64,000 nucleotides of DNA from Symsagittifera roscoffensis (lineage: Eukaryota; Xenacoelomorpha; Acoela; Convolutidae): contig NC_087063.1 in NCBI RefSeq assembly GCF_963678635.1, positions 43,476,759 through 43,540,758 of the forward strand, read 5' to 3'. Positions 11,323-22,800 of the stretch are shown here, piece by piece. Within the stretch, counting starts at the first letter, position 1; each line of letters begins with the position of its first letter. The translations under genes and the position numbers were made by a program. The notes under the pieces are model-generated. The model ran no database searches, was not told the DNA's origin, and saw only the letters and a program-made list of their open reading frames with translations.

Positions 11323-11546
11323 ATGGGAGACAGCCTGTTTGCAGCCTATGACCCTCAGGAAATGAAGCTGTGGAAAATCTTGATAGTGGCTAGCTCCGAC
11401 TACCTGTATACGCCCTGCTCGCTCTTTTGGCCGGATATGGTCTTCCTCACATCTCCTAACTTAGACTGGGGTCAAGCGGTGAGAATGGCGATAACTGTAC
11501 AGAGAGTGGTGAACGTGGAGCCACAGCTGGTAATAATAGCCGGTTA
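11323..11546 (+). pseudogene. C-terminal part of the SGNH-containing ORF, truncated by the LINE pair
   Basis: Frame opens MGDSLFAAYDPQEMKLWKIL and runs through VRMAITVQRVVNVEPQLVII to the point (about 11,546) where the inverted LINE copy begins. The GC-rich coding character ends there. LVIIAG followed by a polar residue resembles block III of a second SGNH-type domain, but the domain is cut before it can be confirmed. The frame runs on to 11,718 only by chance through LINE DNA. Confidence 0.4.
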
Positions 11547-12200
11547 TCTACAACCTCCGATTTTTTTTTCCAGCTCAGCTATTTTTTCATTTAGCAGTTT
11601 TTTTTCGACAATATTTGCCTTTGGGGGAGCCCAATATTACAAGTTCATCAGTGGAATGGGTGTTTATTTGGAAACGACCTATAATTGTATTGTACTGCGT
11701 ACTTGTGATCTGTCCTAGAAAACATAGCTCAAACTGGTCTGTGTTTAGGCTTAAGCCATAGTCTTTTTCTCATTTCAGTTTTTTTAAGGTCTCGGAGCTT
11801 TATGTTGTAGTAGTCGGCTAGGTTTCCATCATCCAAATACCAAACGTTTATTTTGGGTTCAAGCTTTCTTGCAAGCTTCTGTATTGTTTCAGCAAAAAAG
11901 GTGAAGCCTCGGGATCACCTTGTGGTGTTCCGTTCTACGACATATTTATGGATTTTCCGTAAAAAAGATAACTCGGTGTAGGCGCAATGAGTACATTTGT
12001 ACAACTCCGTGTGGTTCGAAAAAAAACGTGATACAGCTTGGCTCTTCTATTGAGCAAATTAAATGCATTACTAAAATCTTACATAAATGAAACTGAGTAC
12101 TTCGTGTTGCCATCACGCTCTATCAAACTTCTAAAGAAGTGTGCAGCATTTTCAGCTCCTCATTTAGTACCACATCCCATTTGAAAACTCCCATAAAAAA
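11547..12200 (-). pseudogene. RTE-like LINE reverse transcriptase, left (inverted) copy
   Basis: On the minus strand this reads as the palm of a non-LTR reverse transcriptase: GTPQGDPEASPFFAETIQKL at about 11,935-11,875, then INVWYLDDGNLAD with the catalytic YLDD at about 11,842-11,828, then LRDLKK. This arrangement is typical of RTE-like LINEs. Stops occur in and around these motifs. The copy is cut at 11,547, so its C-terminal part is missing. The same sequence, more decayed at these motifs, lies in direct orientation at about 15,330-16,010. Confidence 0.7.
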
Positions 12201-12976
12201 CTATGTCGCTCTGTAAGAACCTTGCTTCCCGCGCATGTAGACGCGTTGCGTCTGAGCGTGTTGCCGATGGCAATCGGTCACAAACTTCTGTCTATTTTTA
12301 CGAGGGCGATAAGTTTTGCTCCAAAAAAAGAAATGTCCCTAGCTGTTCGGGTACACCAAAAAATTTAGGAGCTTAGTAAGCAATTTCAAAAAAATAAGCT
12401 CGCATTTGAGTTACTACTTAGGTCTTTAAGAACAAGTGGACCAATCTTGTCCGGCCCGTACCCCCAACCATTTGTCGAAGACGTAATTGCTCTGTACATC
12501 TCGAACGCAGTTACGAAAAACTATCGATGTTTTCCGGATTTTGGGCATTTATATAAGCCCTTCTTGGGTGTTTAGATACCAATTTTTCATAGTTAGGAAT
12601 CAAAAAGGTGCAATCATGTCATCTGAAGGCCAGTTTTGTTCCTCCCTTTACCTTTCCTTCATCGAGCTTGCTGCTGATTAGCTTTATTCACTGCTCGAGA
12701 TGTGTATGGGGTGGGCTTGACCTTTGTTAAATGAGTATATTCATGTTGCTCACGACCACTTCTTTTGAGTTGTTTCCTTGTTTCTAGAATGAGCAAAAAG
12801 GATGTCACACAAACCAGCCAATAAGTAACTTTTTAAGTATTGTAGAACATATCATTCATTTAATCCAAATACTTTCTGCCAAGGGAACACGCGAAACCTT
12901 GATTACTCCTCTTGAGCACTCGAGCATTAGAAATGGCTGTATTTACATAATTATCCAGCACTAAATCATCCCCGTT
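12201..12976 (-). repeat. 5' region of the left LINE copy, inverted relative to 14,700-15,330
   Basis: Non-coding. The reverse complement aligns through its length with 14,700-15,330, including AGCTAATCAGCAGCAAG and a word for CTCGAGCAC. At 12,745-12,976 it holds one inverted copy of the ~215-bp monomer whose array stands at 13,411-14,880. The 12,977-13,410 spacer between the two halves has no gene and no repeat that I can see. Confidence 0.7.
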
Positions 12977-13410
12977 TGAATCATTATTGACATATTTCAC
13001 ATTAACACAAATGGGACATTGAAACCATTGGGTTTTCTTAGAGTCGCTAAGATTACAATGTACACACTTTAAGCAAAAAATGCGTAAACAAACAACAGTT
13101 TTTTTCTAAATTTGGATAAGATGTGGTTGTTTTTCTAATTGGTATCACAATTAGAACAACAATCACAACTAATCGAATTTTAAAAACCTATTAATTTTTA
13201 CTCATTTTTGGTTGTACACTCCTTGTTGTTTTTTCTCATTTTGATGGTGTGGCTTAAGCGTAGAAAAGGGAAATTTGACTGGACACAAGATGTTTGAACT
13301 AACCCATATTAACAGGGACAATTTTGTAGATGAAGAATAAATTAATACAAATTTAAATTAAAGAAAATTATAAAATCTATAAAACACGTTGAAAAGTATC
13401 AACCTCTCCC

Positions 13411-14880
13411 GACTTAGTTCAATATAATTAGGTAAATACATCCATTTTTAATGTTCGAGTACTCAAGAGAGTAACAAGGATCTTTTGGCTGAAAGTAATT
13501 TGGATTAAAAGAATGATAATTTCTACAATATATAATGTTACTCATTGCCTGCATTGTGTGATGTCATTTTTGCTCTTTCTAGAAACAACGCAAAAAAAGT
13601 GGTCTTATAATGCTTCAATTGGTAATGACTAAGTTCGGACTACCTATGTAAATACATCTAGTATTATTGTTCGAGTACTCAAGAGAGTAACTAAGGTTTC
13701 GCGTGTTCCCTTGGCAGAAAGTAATTTGGATGGTATGATAATTTCTACAAAATATAATGTAACTCATTGGCTGATTGTGCAATGTTCTTATAGCTTTTTC
13801 CAGAAACAAAGAGAAAGAATTTGTCGTTGGTAATGATTTAGTTCAACATAATTATGTAAATACATCCATTTTTATTGTTCGAGTACTCAACAGAGTAACT
13901 AAGGTCCCTTGGCAGAAAGTAACTTGGATTAAATGAATAATAATTTCTACAATATATAATGTTACTCATTGGCTGGATTGTGTGATGTCCTTTTTGCTAT
14001 TTCTAGAAACAACGTGAAAGAAGTGGTCGTATAATGCTTCATTTGGTAATGACTTAGTTCAAGATAATAATGTAAATACATCCAATGTCAATGTTCGAGT
14101 ACTCAAGAAGGCAACTAAAGTCTCGCGTGTTCCCTTGGCAGAAAATAATTTGGATTAAATGGATAATAATTTCTATAAAAATTTATGTTACTCATTGGCT
14201 GGATTGTGTGATGTCCTTTTTGCTCTTTCTAGAAACAACACGAAAGAAGTGGTCGTATAATGCTTCAATTGATAATGACTAAGTTCAAGAGAATTATGTA
14301 AATATATTCATTTTTAATGTTCGAGTACTCAACAGAGTAACTAAGGTCCCTTGGCAGAAAGTAACTTGGATTACATGAAAAAGAATTTCTACAATATATA
14401 ATGTTACTCATTGGCTGGATTGTGCGATGTCTTTTTTTGCTCTTTCTAGAAACAACGCGAAAGAAATGGTCGTATAATGCTTCGATTGGTAATCACTTAG
14501 TTCAAGAGAATTAAGTAAATATATTCATTTTTAATGTTCGAGTACTCAAAAGAGTAACTAAGGTCTCGGGTGTTCCCTTGACAGAAAGTATTTTGGATTA
14601 AATGAATGATGTTTTCTACAAAACATAAAAATTTTCTCATTGGCTGGTTTGTGTGAGGTCATTTTGCTTTTTCCAGAAACAACTCAAAAGCAGTGGTATG
14701 GAGCCACATGAAAGTAATTTGTTGTAACATGAAAGTAACTTTTATCTTTTGCTGGATTACAAAAAATAAAAGTTTACTCATTGGCTGGTTTGTATGAGGT
14801 CCCTTTTGCTTTTTTCAGAAACAACTCAAAAACAGTGGTCGTGAGCAACATGACTATACTCTTTTAAAAAGGGTGAAGCC
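13411..14880 (+). repeat. Tandem array of ~215-bp monomers (six full, one partial)
   Basis: Units begin with a GACTTAGTTCA-like word at about 13,411, 13,627, 13,836, 14,050, 14,276 and 14,496, with periods of 209 to 226 bp. Each contains TTCGAGTACTCAA, CTTGGCAGAAAGTAA, GTTACTCATTGGCTGGATTG and TCTAGAAACAAC in the same order. A degenerate seventh copy lies at 14,715-14,880. The array immediately precedes the forward LINE copy, so it is probably a monomeric 5' UTR/promoter region, as known for some LINE families. Short frames inside it have no coding character. Confidence 0.8.
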
Positions 14881-16861
14881 CGTCCCAGACAGATCTCGAG
14901 CACAGAATAAAGCTAATCAGCAGCAAGCCCGATGAGCGAAATAATAAAGGATAAAATAGAATAAGGCTGACCGCTTCGGATTACAAGATTAACCATTTTT
15001 TAACCGCTAACTATTAGAAATTGTTATTTAAGCACCCAAAAAGAGCTAATGTAGAAATCCCTAAACGCGAAAAAACTTCGATAGTGTTTTCGTAATTGAA
15101 TTCGAGGTGTACAATGCAGTTATGTCTCTTCCAAACGAATCGGATCTGAAGATTGTTCCCCAGTTTTCAAAGTCTTTTTTGTTTTTCAAACTGCAAAACG
15201 GGGCTCAATTTCTTGAAATTATTCACTAAGCTCCTCAAACTCATAGGAGAACGTAAAGTACCCGAACCGCTAAGAACATTTTAATGGAGCGAAAATTTTG
15301 TCCTCATTAGAAAAAAGATGATGGTTTGAGACCGATTGAGACCATGGCTTTTACAGGGCAAAAACTTTTATGTAGGATGTGGTACTAAACGAGGAGCTGA
15401 AAATGCTGAACACTCATTTAGAAAATCGACAGAGCGTAATGACCACCCGAAATGCTCAGTTTCATTTAAATTCAATTTTAATATTGCATTCAATTCGTTT
15501 AATAAAGAATCCTTATTGGACGACGTTTTTTCGAACTACCCGGAGTGTACAAACATATTCATTGCGTCTAGACTAAACCTAGTTGCATCTTTTAGGGAGA
15601 ATCTATCATTATGTTGGAGGACAGAACACAACAAGTTGACCTCGATGCAATAGAGGCACTTGAAAACCTTGAAACGTTTGATAGTTAGACAATAGAAATC
15701 TAGCGGACGAATATAAGAAAGTATTTCGAGACTTTGAAAAAGGTTGCAAAGTATCTTCCGATACTAAATACGGGAAAAACTGACTTATGCCTTAACACAG
15801 CAAAATTTGACCTAAGTTTTCGAGGAACGGCCACAAGTACGCAGTACACTGCAATCATAGGTCAAATTCAAAAAGTATATCCAATAAAATCAAATCCAAG
15901 GATGAACTGGTTATCTTGGACTACACTATAGCCAAATTTTATCCCAGGGAATTGCTAAATGAAAAGATGTTTGAGCTGGAGAAGAAAACCGAGGTTATTG
16001 ATAAACTGGATGCAAATTATTATTTTTTCTTCCTTAGCATGCCGGAACTCCTGTTTTTTGTATAAAAGTCTTTTATCTTTGCAAAGCTTTTGGAAAGATG
16101 CAATTGATTTTTGAGAAATTAATCAAAGAAACCACATGCAGAAATTAAGGTTTTTTAAATAACTAGTTTTTGCAAGCAGTTCTCCCGGCAGCCAAAGGTG
16201 ACAAGGGGATTGATCTGGTTTTATATACCCAGCACTAGGAGCAAAAGCTTACTTAAGTGAAATCTTGGGTTTGGAGCTGGAGGATGGAACATATAATGAT
16301 GCGTGAAAATTTTGGTTTGATTCAGCAAAATGTGAAGTGCATCCGGAAAACAAAATCCAAAAAATTGAACTGAATCCATTATTGATATAGAAGATTCCCA
16401 GATGATTTTGAAACTAGATCCTAATGATGTAAAAACGTTCTGAAACATTATAAAAAGACCTACCAGCATAAGTTTGGATATCAATGGTTGAATATCAAAT
16501 CGTTTATAAATCTTAGAATTGCAATTGGACTGCGCCTAGGTTCAAAAGTTTGTGAAATACAAAGAATTGTTTGCTGGTATGCCCATATAAAGCCCTTATT
16601 GGGATGCAATTATAAAAACATATTCTTTTCTACACTCATCTTCCCTCTGATTTGGATCCACGACAACTAAAAAGAACAGATCAGTTGCAACAAAACGGGT
16701 TGATACTCGAATCATGGGTTCTTGATAGGCAGTTCCTGTGGGATGTAATTGTAGTTGACTCCCTAGCCTCTAGTAGAATAAGCGCAGGCTCGATTTGTAA
16801 CTCCGCAATGGCGGCGGTCGGGCGCACTATCGCAAATCTGACAAAAAAACAAGAGATTTAA
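14881..16861 (+). pseudogene. RTE-like LINE, right (forward) copy, with C-terminal domain
   Basis: Forward counterpart of the left copy, extending further 3'. It is heavily broken; the GTPQGDP and YLDD motifs can be located only by alignment with the left copy. The C-terminal region is better preserved: FINLRIAIGLRLGSKVCE at about 16,500-16,555 and FLWDVIVVDSLASSRISAGS at about 16,735-16,795, which match the C-terminal domain of RTE-like LINE proteins. The last open frame ends at 16,861. A similar C-terminal end lies at 63,769-63,978 on the minus strand. Confidence 0.65.
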
Positions 16862-17822
16862 TCAATGATGTCTATATTTTTTAACCGATTGCTTTTGAAA
16901 TTCAGGATGTTGCCGGCTCTAGCACTAAGGTTTTTTCCGCATAGCTTCTGTAAAATCTTGTGGGCATGTACAGAGGAACCCTAGGCAAGTAGTTTTACAA
17001 CAAAACGTTAATACAATAAAACCACAGCAGGCCTTTGGCTTTGATGCCATATGAGAGTTTTGAAATGTCAATTCAAATGTTCTTGCAATTATATGTAATC
17101 ATTAGAATTCCACAAAAAATTTTTTAACGGCAATGAAAATGTCTCCATTATAACAAAAGTATACCATTTACCATTTCCACCATTGAATTCGAACAGCAGT
17201 TACGACCATATAAACTAGATCTTTATTTAAACTTTTTTGAAATTTCTGATTAGTTTTCCTTTTTTGTTTCAATTTTGAGTTTTACGAATTTTTGTTTTCC
17301 CCAAAAATTGTTCAATTTTTATGTTTTTTTCAGCTATATTTATACATAGACAGATACTTTTTGTCAGTTCGCTGCTCCTCAATTTCTTGCGCGTGTTTCT
17401 CGCGTGCAACACCTAAGTAGGAAGTAAACAAAATGTAAAGTTTAAACCTCGTTTTAAGGTCATAGTTTATACGCGCCAAAGTAATCACAGTTATTTTTTT
17501 CACAGAAGTTCAATTCAATTTACAAAATATTTCAGGTTAGGTTCAGTTTTGGTATAGCGGTTACCAACTGACTGTGGAGAATTCTAAGTTTCTCTGATGG
17601 TTCTAGGTGTCCCTGTTTTCCTCATAAATATTGCTAATATTAGCTGAACAGGGTTATACAACAACATCAATAACAACAGCAACAACAACAAAATTAGTGA
17701 CCTTTTATTACAGTCAATTGTTTACAAAACTTACAAATAAAAAATGATCGAAGGTTCGCAAAAGAATTAGAAAGCAAAAAATATTTCAACTTTAAGCATT
17801 GATAACAACATTTCAGTTAGGG
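16862..17822. other. AT-rich interval with a short (CAA)n tract
   Basis: No gene is recognised. An imperfect CAA/CAT-rich microsatellite lies at about 17,660-17,693. The rest is AT-rich single-copy-looking DNA. Confidence 0.5.
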
Positions 17823-18095
17823 TTATTCCGAGCTTCTCTTTGAGCTTTTGAAGAGATATGATGAAAGTAATAACGCCTTTCCATAAAAGAAAAACAGACA
17901 TCTTAACTGTTCTGTGATAGTAAGATTTGATAGTTTCAAATTTTTGCTATTTTGTGTGACGAAATAACCATTTAAAGAATATCCAAAGCCTGAGTTCCCC
18001 AGGGTAAAAGATATAAGGGATGAATTATCTACATCATAACACCCATTCCATGGCGTGAAGAAAAATATAAAACATAGTAATCTAATAGATAGCAT
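17823..18095 (-). CDS. Possible first exon of a secreted/membrane protein
   Basis: From an ATG at 18,095 the minus strand reads MLSIRLLCFIFFFTPWNGC, a good signal peptide (charged start, long hydrophobic core, small residues at the end). A polar stretch with potential N-glycosylation sites (DNSS, NLT) follows. The frame stays open to 17,823, but the last 30 codons may already be intron. It lies just downstream (minus strand) of a 213-bp segment duplicated at 28,986-29,196, so it may belong to the duplicated gene family at 26.6-36.4 kb. I cannot name it. Confidence 0.35.
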   Translation of the reverse strand: MLSIRLLCFIFFFTPWNGCYDVDNSSLISFTLGNSGFGYSLNGYFVTQNSKNLKLSNLTITEQLRCLFFFYGKALLLSSYLFKSSKRSSE

Positions 18096-18101
18096 TTGGG
18101 T

Positions 18102-18314
18102 AGAGTAATGGCCGTAAATAGTGCCGTTTTTTATACGGGCAGTCCCGTGGCCCATCGAACACTTTCTTCGGTAGATTTTTTCCATTTTGTCCAGTTAGGT
18201 ATTTGTAAGGTTTCCAAACTTGTGACTTAAAAAGAAGAATATTGAGAATCCAATACGATTGAATGTTTATTTTAACACTCATTGGGACATCATGAAGAAA
18301 ATTGTGTTTTTAAA
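18102..18314 (-). repeat. 213-bp segment duplicated at 28,986-29,196
   Basis: The two copies share long identical runs (for example CCCGTGGCCCATCGAACAC and ACTTGTGACTTAAAAA) in the same orientation, roughly 90 per cent identical by eye. At 29 kb the segment directly follows exon B of the host gene array. Here it is separated from exon B of the neighbouring unit (26.7 kb) by a LINE fragment and the Ty3/gypsy element, so insertions have split this duplicate. Confidence 0.8.
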
Positions 18315-18539
18315 TTTTTTGCTGCCCGTAGCTCTTTGATAGCTTGTGATCAATATGATATGTCCAATCAATTGTATCACTATAGACCCAATGTTTCATT
18401 TCATCAACAAAAAAGATAACTTTGACTACTAAAACTTGCTATCAATTTTGATTTGTCGGAGGTTATACATGAAGACAGTTGAATTTAAGAAGGTCACATT
18501 TAAGAAGATTGTTACTGTCTGCCAGTACCCAGTAAATTT

Positions 18540-18850
18540 TCTAAAACAGATCTGAAATAGGTTGTGAAATGTTTCAATAACGCTTGAAACTTTAAGAATT
18601 GATTATTTCTGATCTAATTTCAGATCTGAAATTATGTTTTTTTTTGGTTGTTTTAGATCTGAAAAAACTACTTAAGATCTAATTTCAGATCTGAGATTTT
18701 CTAATTCAAGGTTATTTTAGATGCGAAGTTTTCTTTTCCAGTTCCAATTTTCAGATCTGAATTTTGTAAACTTTTATCAAGATTTGAAATGAAGTATTTC
18801 AGATCTGAGAATTAAATTTTGTAAGAAATAAAGATTTTCAGATGTTGCAC
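18540..18850. repeat. Cluster of a TTTCAGATCTGAAA palindrome
   Basis: CAGATCTG occurs at about 18,547, 18,621, 18,686, 18,752 and 18,800, with near matches at 18,655 and 18,674. At 18,617-18,632 it sits in the perfect palindrome ATTTCAGATCTGAAAT. Spacing is irregular (26-75 bp), so this is not a simple tandem repeat. There is no coding frame over it. Confidence 0.7.
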
Positions 18851-18879
18851 AATCCCCTGGGTACTGGTGCTTGAATAGC

Positions 18880-19463
18880 ATCATCACTATAATTCATTCA
18901 AATTAAATTACCAACGTCCGCGTATAGGTAACAAATAGAGTTAGTAATTGAATCTGGCAAGTTGATAGCAAAAATAGAGGAATAAAAAAGTACCTAAAAA
19001 GCTACCTTGTGGTACACAACAAGTAAGAACTCTAAGTCCAGAACAAAAATTTCAAACTTTTAGACGTTGATTCCGATTTAAAAGATGGGATTCGATGAGC
19101 ATGAGAACCTTACTGTCAAAGCCCATAACTGCAAGTTTATTGCGTAGAACTTCATGGGAAGCCAAATCAAATGCCTTTTGAAAGTCAAAATGAAGACAAC
19201 TGATATCTGAATTATTATCTTGAAGCAGATCTTATATATATAAAGCTGTGTTGCCATCGATATTTTGAAGAAAAAAAAACTGCTTAATGTATGTGTTTGG
19301 AAACGTTCAAACATCATGAAGGGAAACCTATTGGACGAGAAAACACATATTGGCTCATTTCCAGACATCAATTTCCAGTTACACTACAAGGATGTACCAC
19401 TCCAATTAGTACATGTTTCCTTCCAAGGCAAGGCGGTGTATATACCTTTGCGCAGAATGCGAT
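18880..19463 (-). pseudogene. Non-LTR reverse transcriptase fragment (jockey/CR1-like)
   Basis: The minus strand reads CLHFDFQKAFDLASHEVLRN (RT motif A region, about 19,190-19,135), then a C-C-V-PQGSFLG-like motif B at about 19,018-18,990, and a palm motif near 18,925 where the expected Asp-Asp pair reads Asp-Val. Stops and frameshifts interrupt it. It belongs to a different LINE group from the pair at 11.5-16.9 kb. The Ty3/gypsy element inserted at its upstream side, and 26,585-26,654 is the DNA that originally continued it. Confidence 0.65.
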
Positions 19464-19722
19464 TGTGATAACTGTTGGATTTCCTCAAGTAATTGTAAAA
19501 CAGAATAAGTAAAACGTTTTAATTTAGACTGCTAACTTTGTCTTAATTTAGATCTGAGATCATGCTTGTCTTTTCATGTCTCTATCTCAACAGCAATGTC
19601 CTAAATGACTATTGCGCTTGGCCTGCATGAACGGCCTTGAATAGTAATAACAATACATAACAGAATAATTAATAGCACTATTCTCAGAGGTTACTGTGGC
19701 AGCAGTACTACACGGTACCACA
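19464..19722 (-). repeat. 3' LTR of element 2
   Basis: 259 bp, starting TGTGATAACTG and ending GGTACCACA on the plus strand. It contains an AGATCTGAG word like those of the palindrome cluster at 18.5-18.9 kb. Confidence 0.95.
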
Positions 19723-19729
19723 TTCCCCT
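19723..19729 (-). promoter_or_regulatory. Polypurine tract of element 2
   Basis: AGGGGAA on the minus strand directly abuts the 3' LTR. This is the expected primer site for plus-strand DNA synthesis. Confidence 0.7.
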
Positions 19730-19818
19730 GACAACAACAAAATTTTATATAATACTTTATGAAATTTTATAAATAATACGAGTTGTTCAAAGTTTACAGA
19801 AAATTGTTCTCCTTCTCC

Positions 19819-22800
19819 TTAGTCTTTTGTTATTTTCTTTAAAACTTCTTCTTTGTTTCTTGCGACGTTCCATGATCCCGCCTCGTCCAGTGACGTAGCA
19901 CCAAACTTTCTCTTGAAAAGGTGTCTCTCTAGCCTGTCAAACGTGTTAGTTTCCGATGCTTCCTTGGTGTTTATGTTTAACTTCGCTAGTCGCAATCTGT
20001 AGGCCTCAAGTGCTGCCAGGTTCAACTCGGTGACATCGTCCTCACAACCAATCAGTTTTATCGAGTGTGATACGGGACTGCCATACCTCTTCGGTCCCTG
20101 GTTTTTAGTTTGTCTATTACTCCGTCTGACTGTCGTGGTGTCTTCCTCCTTATCGGATTCGTCCGCAAATCCTGGTGTGGAATAATCTACTGGGTCCATT
20201 TGTCGTGACATTAGTTTCTCGGCTTCTTTTTGGACTCCGCGAGTCAACACTTGATTTGTTACATCTTCCCATTCTTGAGATGTCATGTTATTGTTTTGAA
20301 ATGTGTCCAGAATTTCTTTTTCACTTGTCTGTTTTGTGATCTTCTTGGTAGTAGGAGCTTCTTTTGGTGTCGACGACGGTATGTATACTGCCTCGTTACT
20401 CGTATCACGTTGTTTAGTAACTGTTTTGGCAGCTTTCGTCGTTCCTGATTCTTGTGTTTTGCCCCTTGTCGGTTTTTTGTTCTGGACTATCGGTCCTGCT
20501 CTGTTCGGTTTTTCCCGTTTACCTCCTAAGTTAAGGCCTCCGCCGGTTCTTGTGTCTCTTGATGTGACTACGCTCGGTGAGTTTTGGAACTTTTCTTTTA
20601 GCTGACTATCTTCTAGATTTTCGTCTTGCAGCCCCCGGTCTTTCGCGTCATGTTCTTCGGCAGAATCGCTGTCTTCCTGTACTGGGAGTGTTCCTGTTTT
20701 TTGTTGTTTACTTCTCGGTTCCTCTCCGGTTGGGCTCCTTTTCTTCTCTGCACTATAGACTTTGGGCTGTGTGGACAGTTTAGATCGCGCAATGTCGCTT
20801 TTTCTATATACTGCACCCGCAGCCGTTTTGATGGTCGATGGTGTCGCTGATACTATCTTGGATTTTAAGGGTATTGTCAGGGCCTTCCCGCTCTTCCTTT
20901 GTTCGTGTTTCCGAAGGAAACTTCCAGACAAATCCTCCTTTGATTTGGTTTGTTTGTCTTCAATGAATCCACGTTCCCATGAGTATAGAAGTTCTTTCCT
21001 CAGTTCGGGATTTATCGTACTGGTTTCATCTACGACCCGGCGTAATTCGCTGTCTGAGAGGTCCCGTCTGGTGGCATTCCACTTAGCGTTTGCCTCTAGA
21101 AGTTGTTTGAGTTCTTTAGCTGTGGCCCTCTCTTTTGCTATCGCCGTGTCGTGTCGAAACAAAGGGCTTGTATCCCTGCTATTTCGTCCTTTGCGAATGA
21201 TTTTAACATTCTCCCTCGACTGATCTATTCGCCTTTTCAGCTGTGATGCTGTTAGTGCCGATCTCTCCAAGTGTTCTTTATCTAAACGATCAGAATCCAT
21301 CAAAAATTTATCCCTTACAATCTTAAATTCCGTTTTTGGTAATCGGCCAAAGTGTGCTTCGAACGGGGACACTTTTATTGATTTCTGTTTATTCCATCTT
21401 AGGTCCCTAATTATTGTACTCAAACATAATTTAATCGATTGTACTTTCTCGTCGAGAAGCATTACCCCCAATCTTCTTTTAATGGTTTGTATTGTTCGTT
21501 CGACCAAGCCGCATCCTCGGTGATCCCCGACTGGACAGAATTTTTGTTCGATGTTATTTTCGGTGCAAAATTTTTTCATAGCTTTCCCTTTGAACCCCGA
21601 AAATTGGTCCGTTTTAATTGATTCCGGTATTCCATGAGTGTCTATGTAAGTACGGAGAAATTTTATTGTTGATTTTCCCCCTGTAGATTTTGTTACTTTG
21701 ACTGATGGAAATTTTGAGTATCTATCAATAGCGACTAATAAGTATATCTTCTTCCCCTTATGATCTTCAAGTGGGCCCGCATAATCTAATTGTAGTTCTT
21801 GACCTGGCTGTGACAACAGTGGGAGTGGTTTAGTCGAATTTTTGGGAATTAAGTATTTAGCGTTCTTACCATAACGAGTACAGCTTCTACACTCTTCGGC
21901 CATATTGACTATGTCTTTATGCATATGCGGCCACCACAGGTAGTTTGAGACCTCCAACATTGCTTCCTGTCCAGGATGACCTTGATGAAGTCGTCGGAGC
22001 ACTGCTTGTCTCAACTTTTCGGGCACGGCCAAACGATTGTCTACTAGAAGGCAATCGTCTACCACCGACATCTGGTGCCACAGAGGATTTGTGTAGGGTC
22101 CCATGAGCTCGAAACCATGTCTGTCATTTCGTTCGACTACTCTTCTTAGCCGGTCCATCCAGGTATCTTCCGACACTAGTTCTGCAAGAAGACTTTTGTC
22201 AAATAATTTGACGAGTGAAAGTGGGTTATCTGACTCCATTAACTGTTCCCCCCGTTTGTACTCAGATTTTCGTGAATTGTGTCTTGTTTTTTCTGGTGTG
22301 ATTACACAAGTCTCCGTTCCTGAACTGTAATCCCGGTCGTCACTATCCAGAGTTAAGTCGACTTCGACGATTTGTCCCACTTCTGCTTCGTCTCCGGAAG
22401 TGGACAGACCTGGTGATTTCGGGTTTTGTATCCCCGAGGTAGCCTCTAACTCCATTGCTACAAATGGGGGTTCTGTACTCCTTCCTGAGCCCACCAGTTC
22501 CCAGAATGAGACTATTTTTGATTGAGCTGTTGAAACAGTTGAGGTCGATGGTCCTTTTTTTCCTGGGCTGACTGCTTGAGCAGTTGACGTTGATTGTCCA
22601 CTTTGGGTGTTTGGCAAATACCACCTCGCCTGTGTTGTTTGTTCCAAGTCCGAATCCTCTGATTCTGATATGTGTGGTCGTATCATCCTAGTCCTGTGAA
22701 ACGTTGTTGTCACTTCTTCTCTCAAGGTATTGTTGTTATTTCTCTCCTGGATCCTGACATTCTTTTTCTCTATTCCGCTATTTTTCAATTCGTCTGATTG

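Noticed and set aside
13411..14880. CRISPR-like array
   Set aside because: Units are ~215 bp, contiguous and diverged throughout with no repeat-spacer alternation, and the genome is eukaryotic.
20230..22330. Several plus-strand open frames (60-153 codons) across 20.2-22.3 kb
   Set aside because: They are antisense to the long, domain-bearing pol frame of element 2 and have no motifs of their own.
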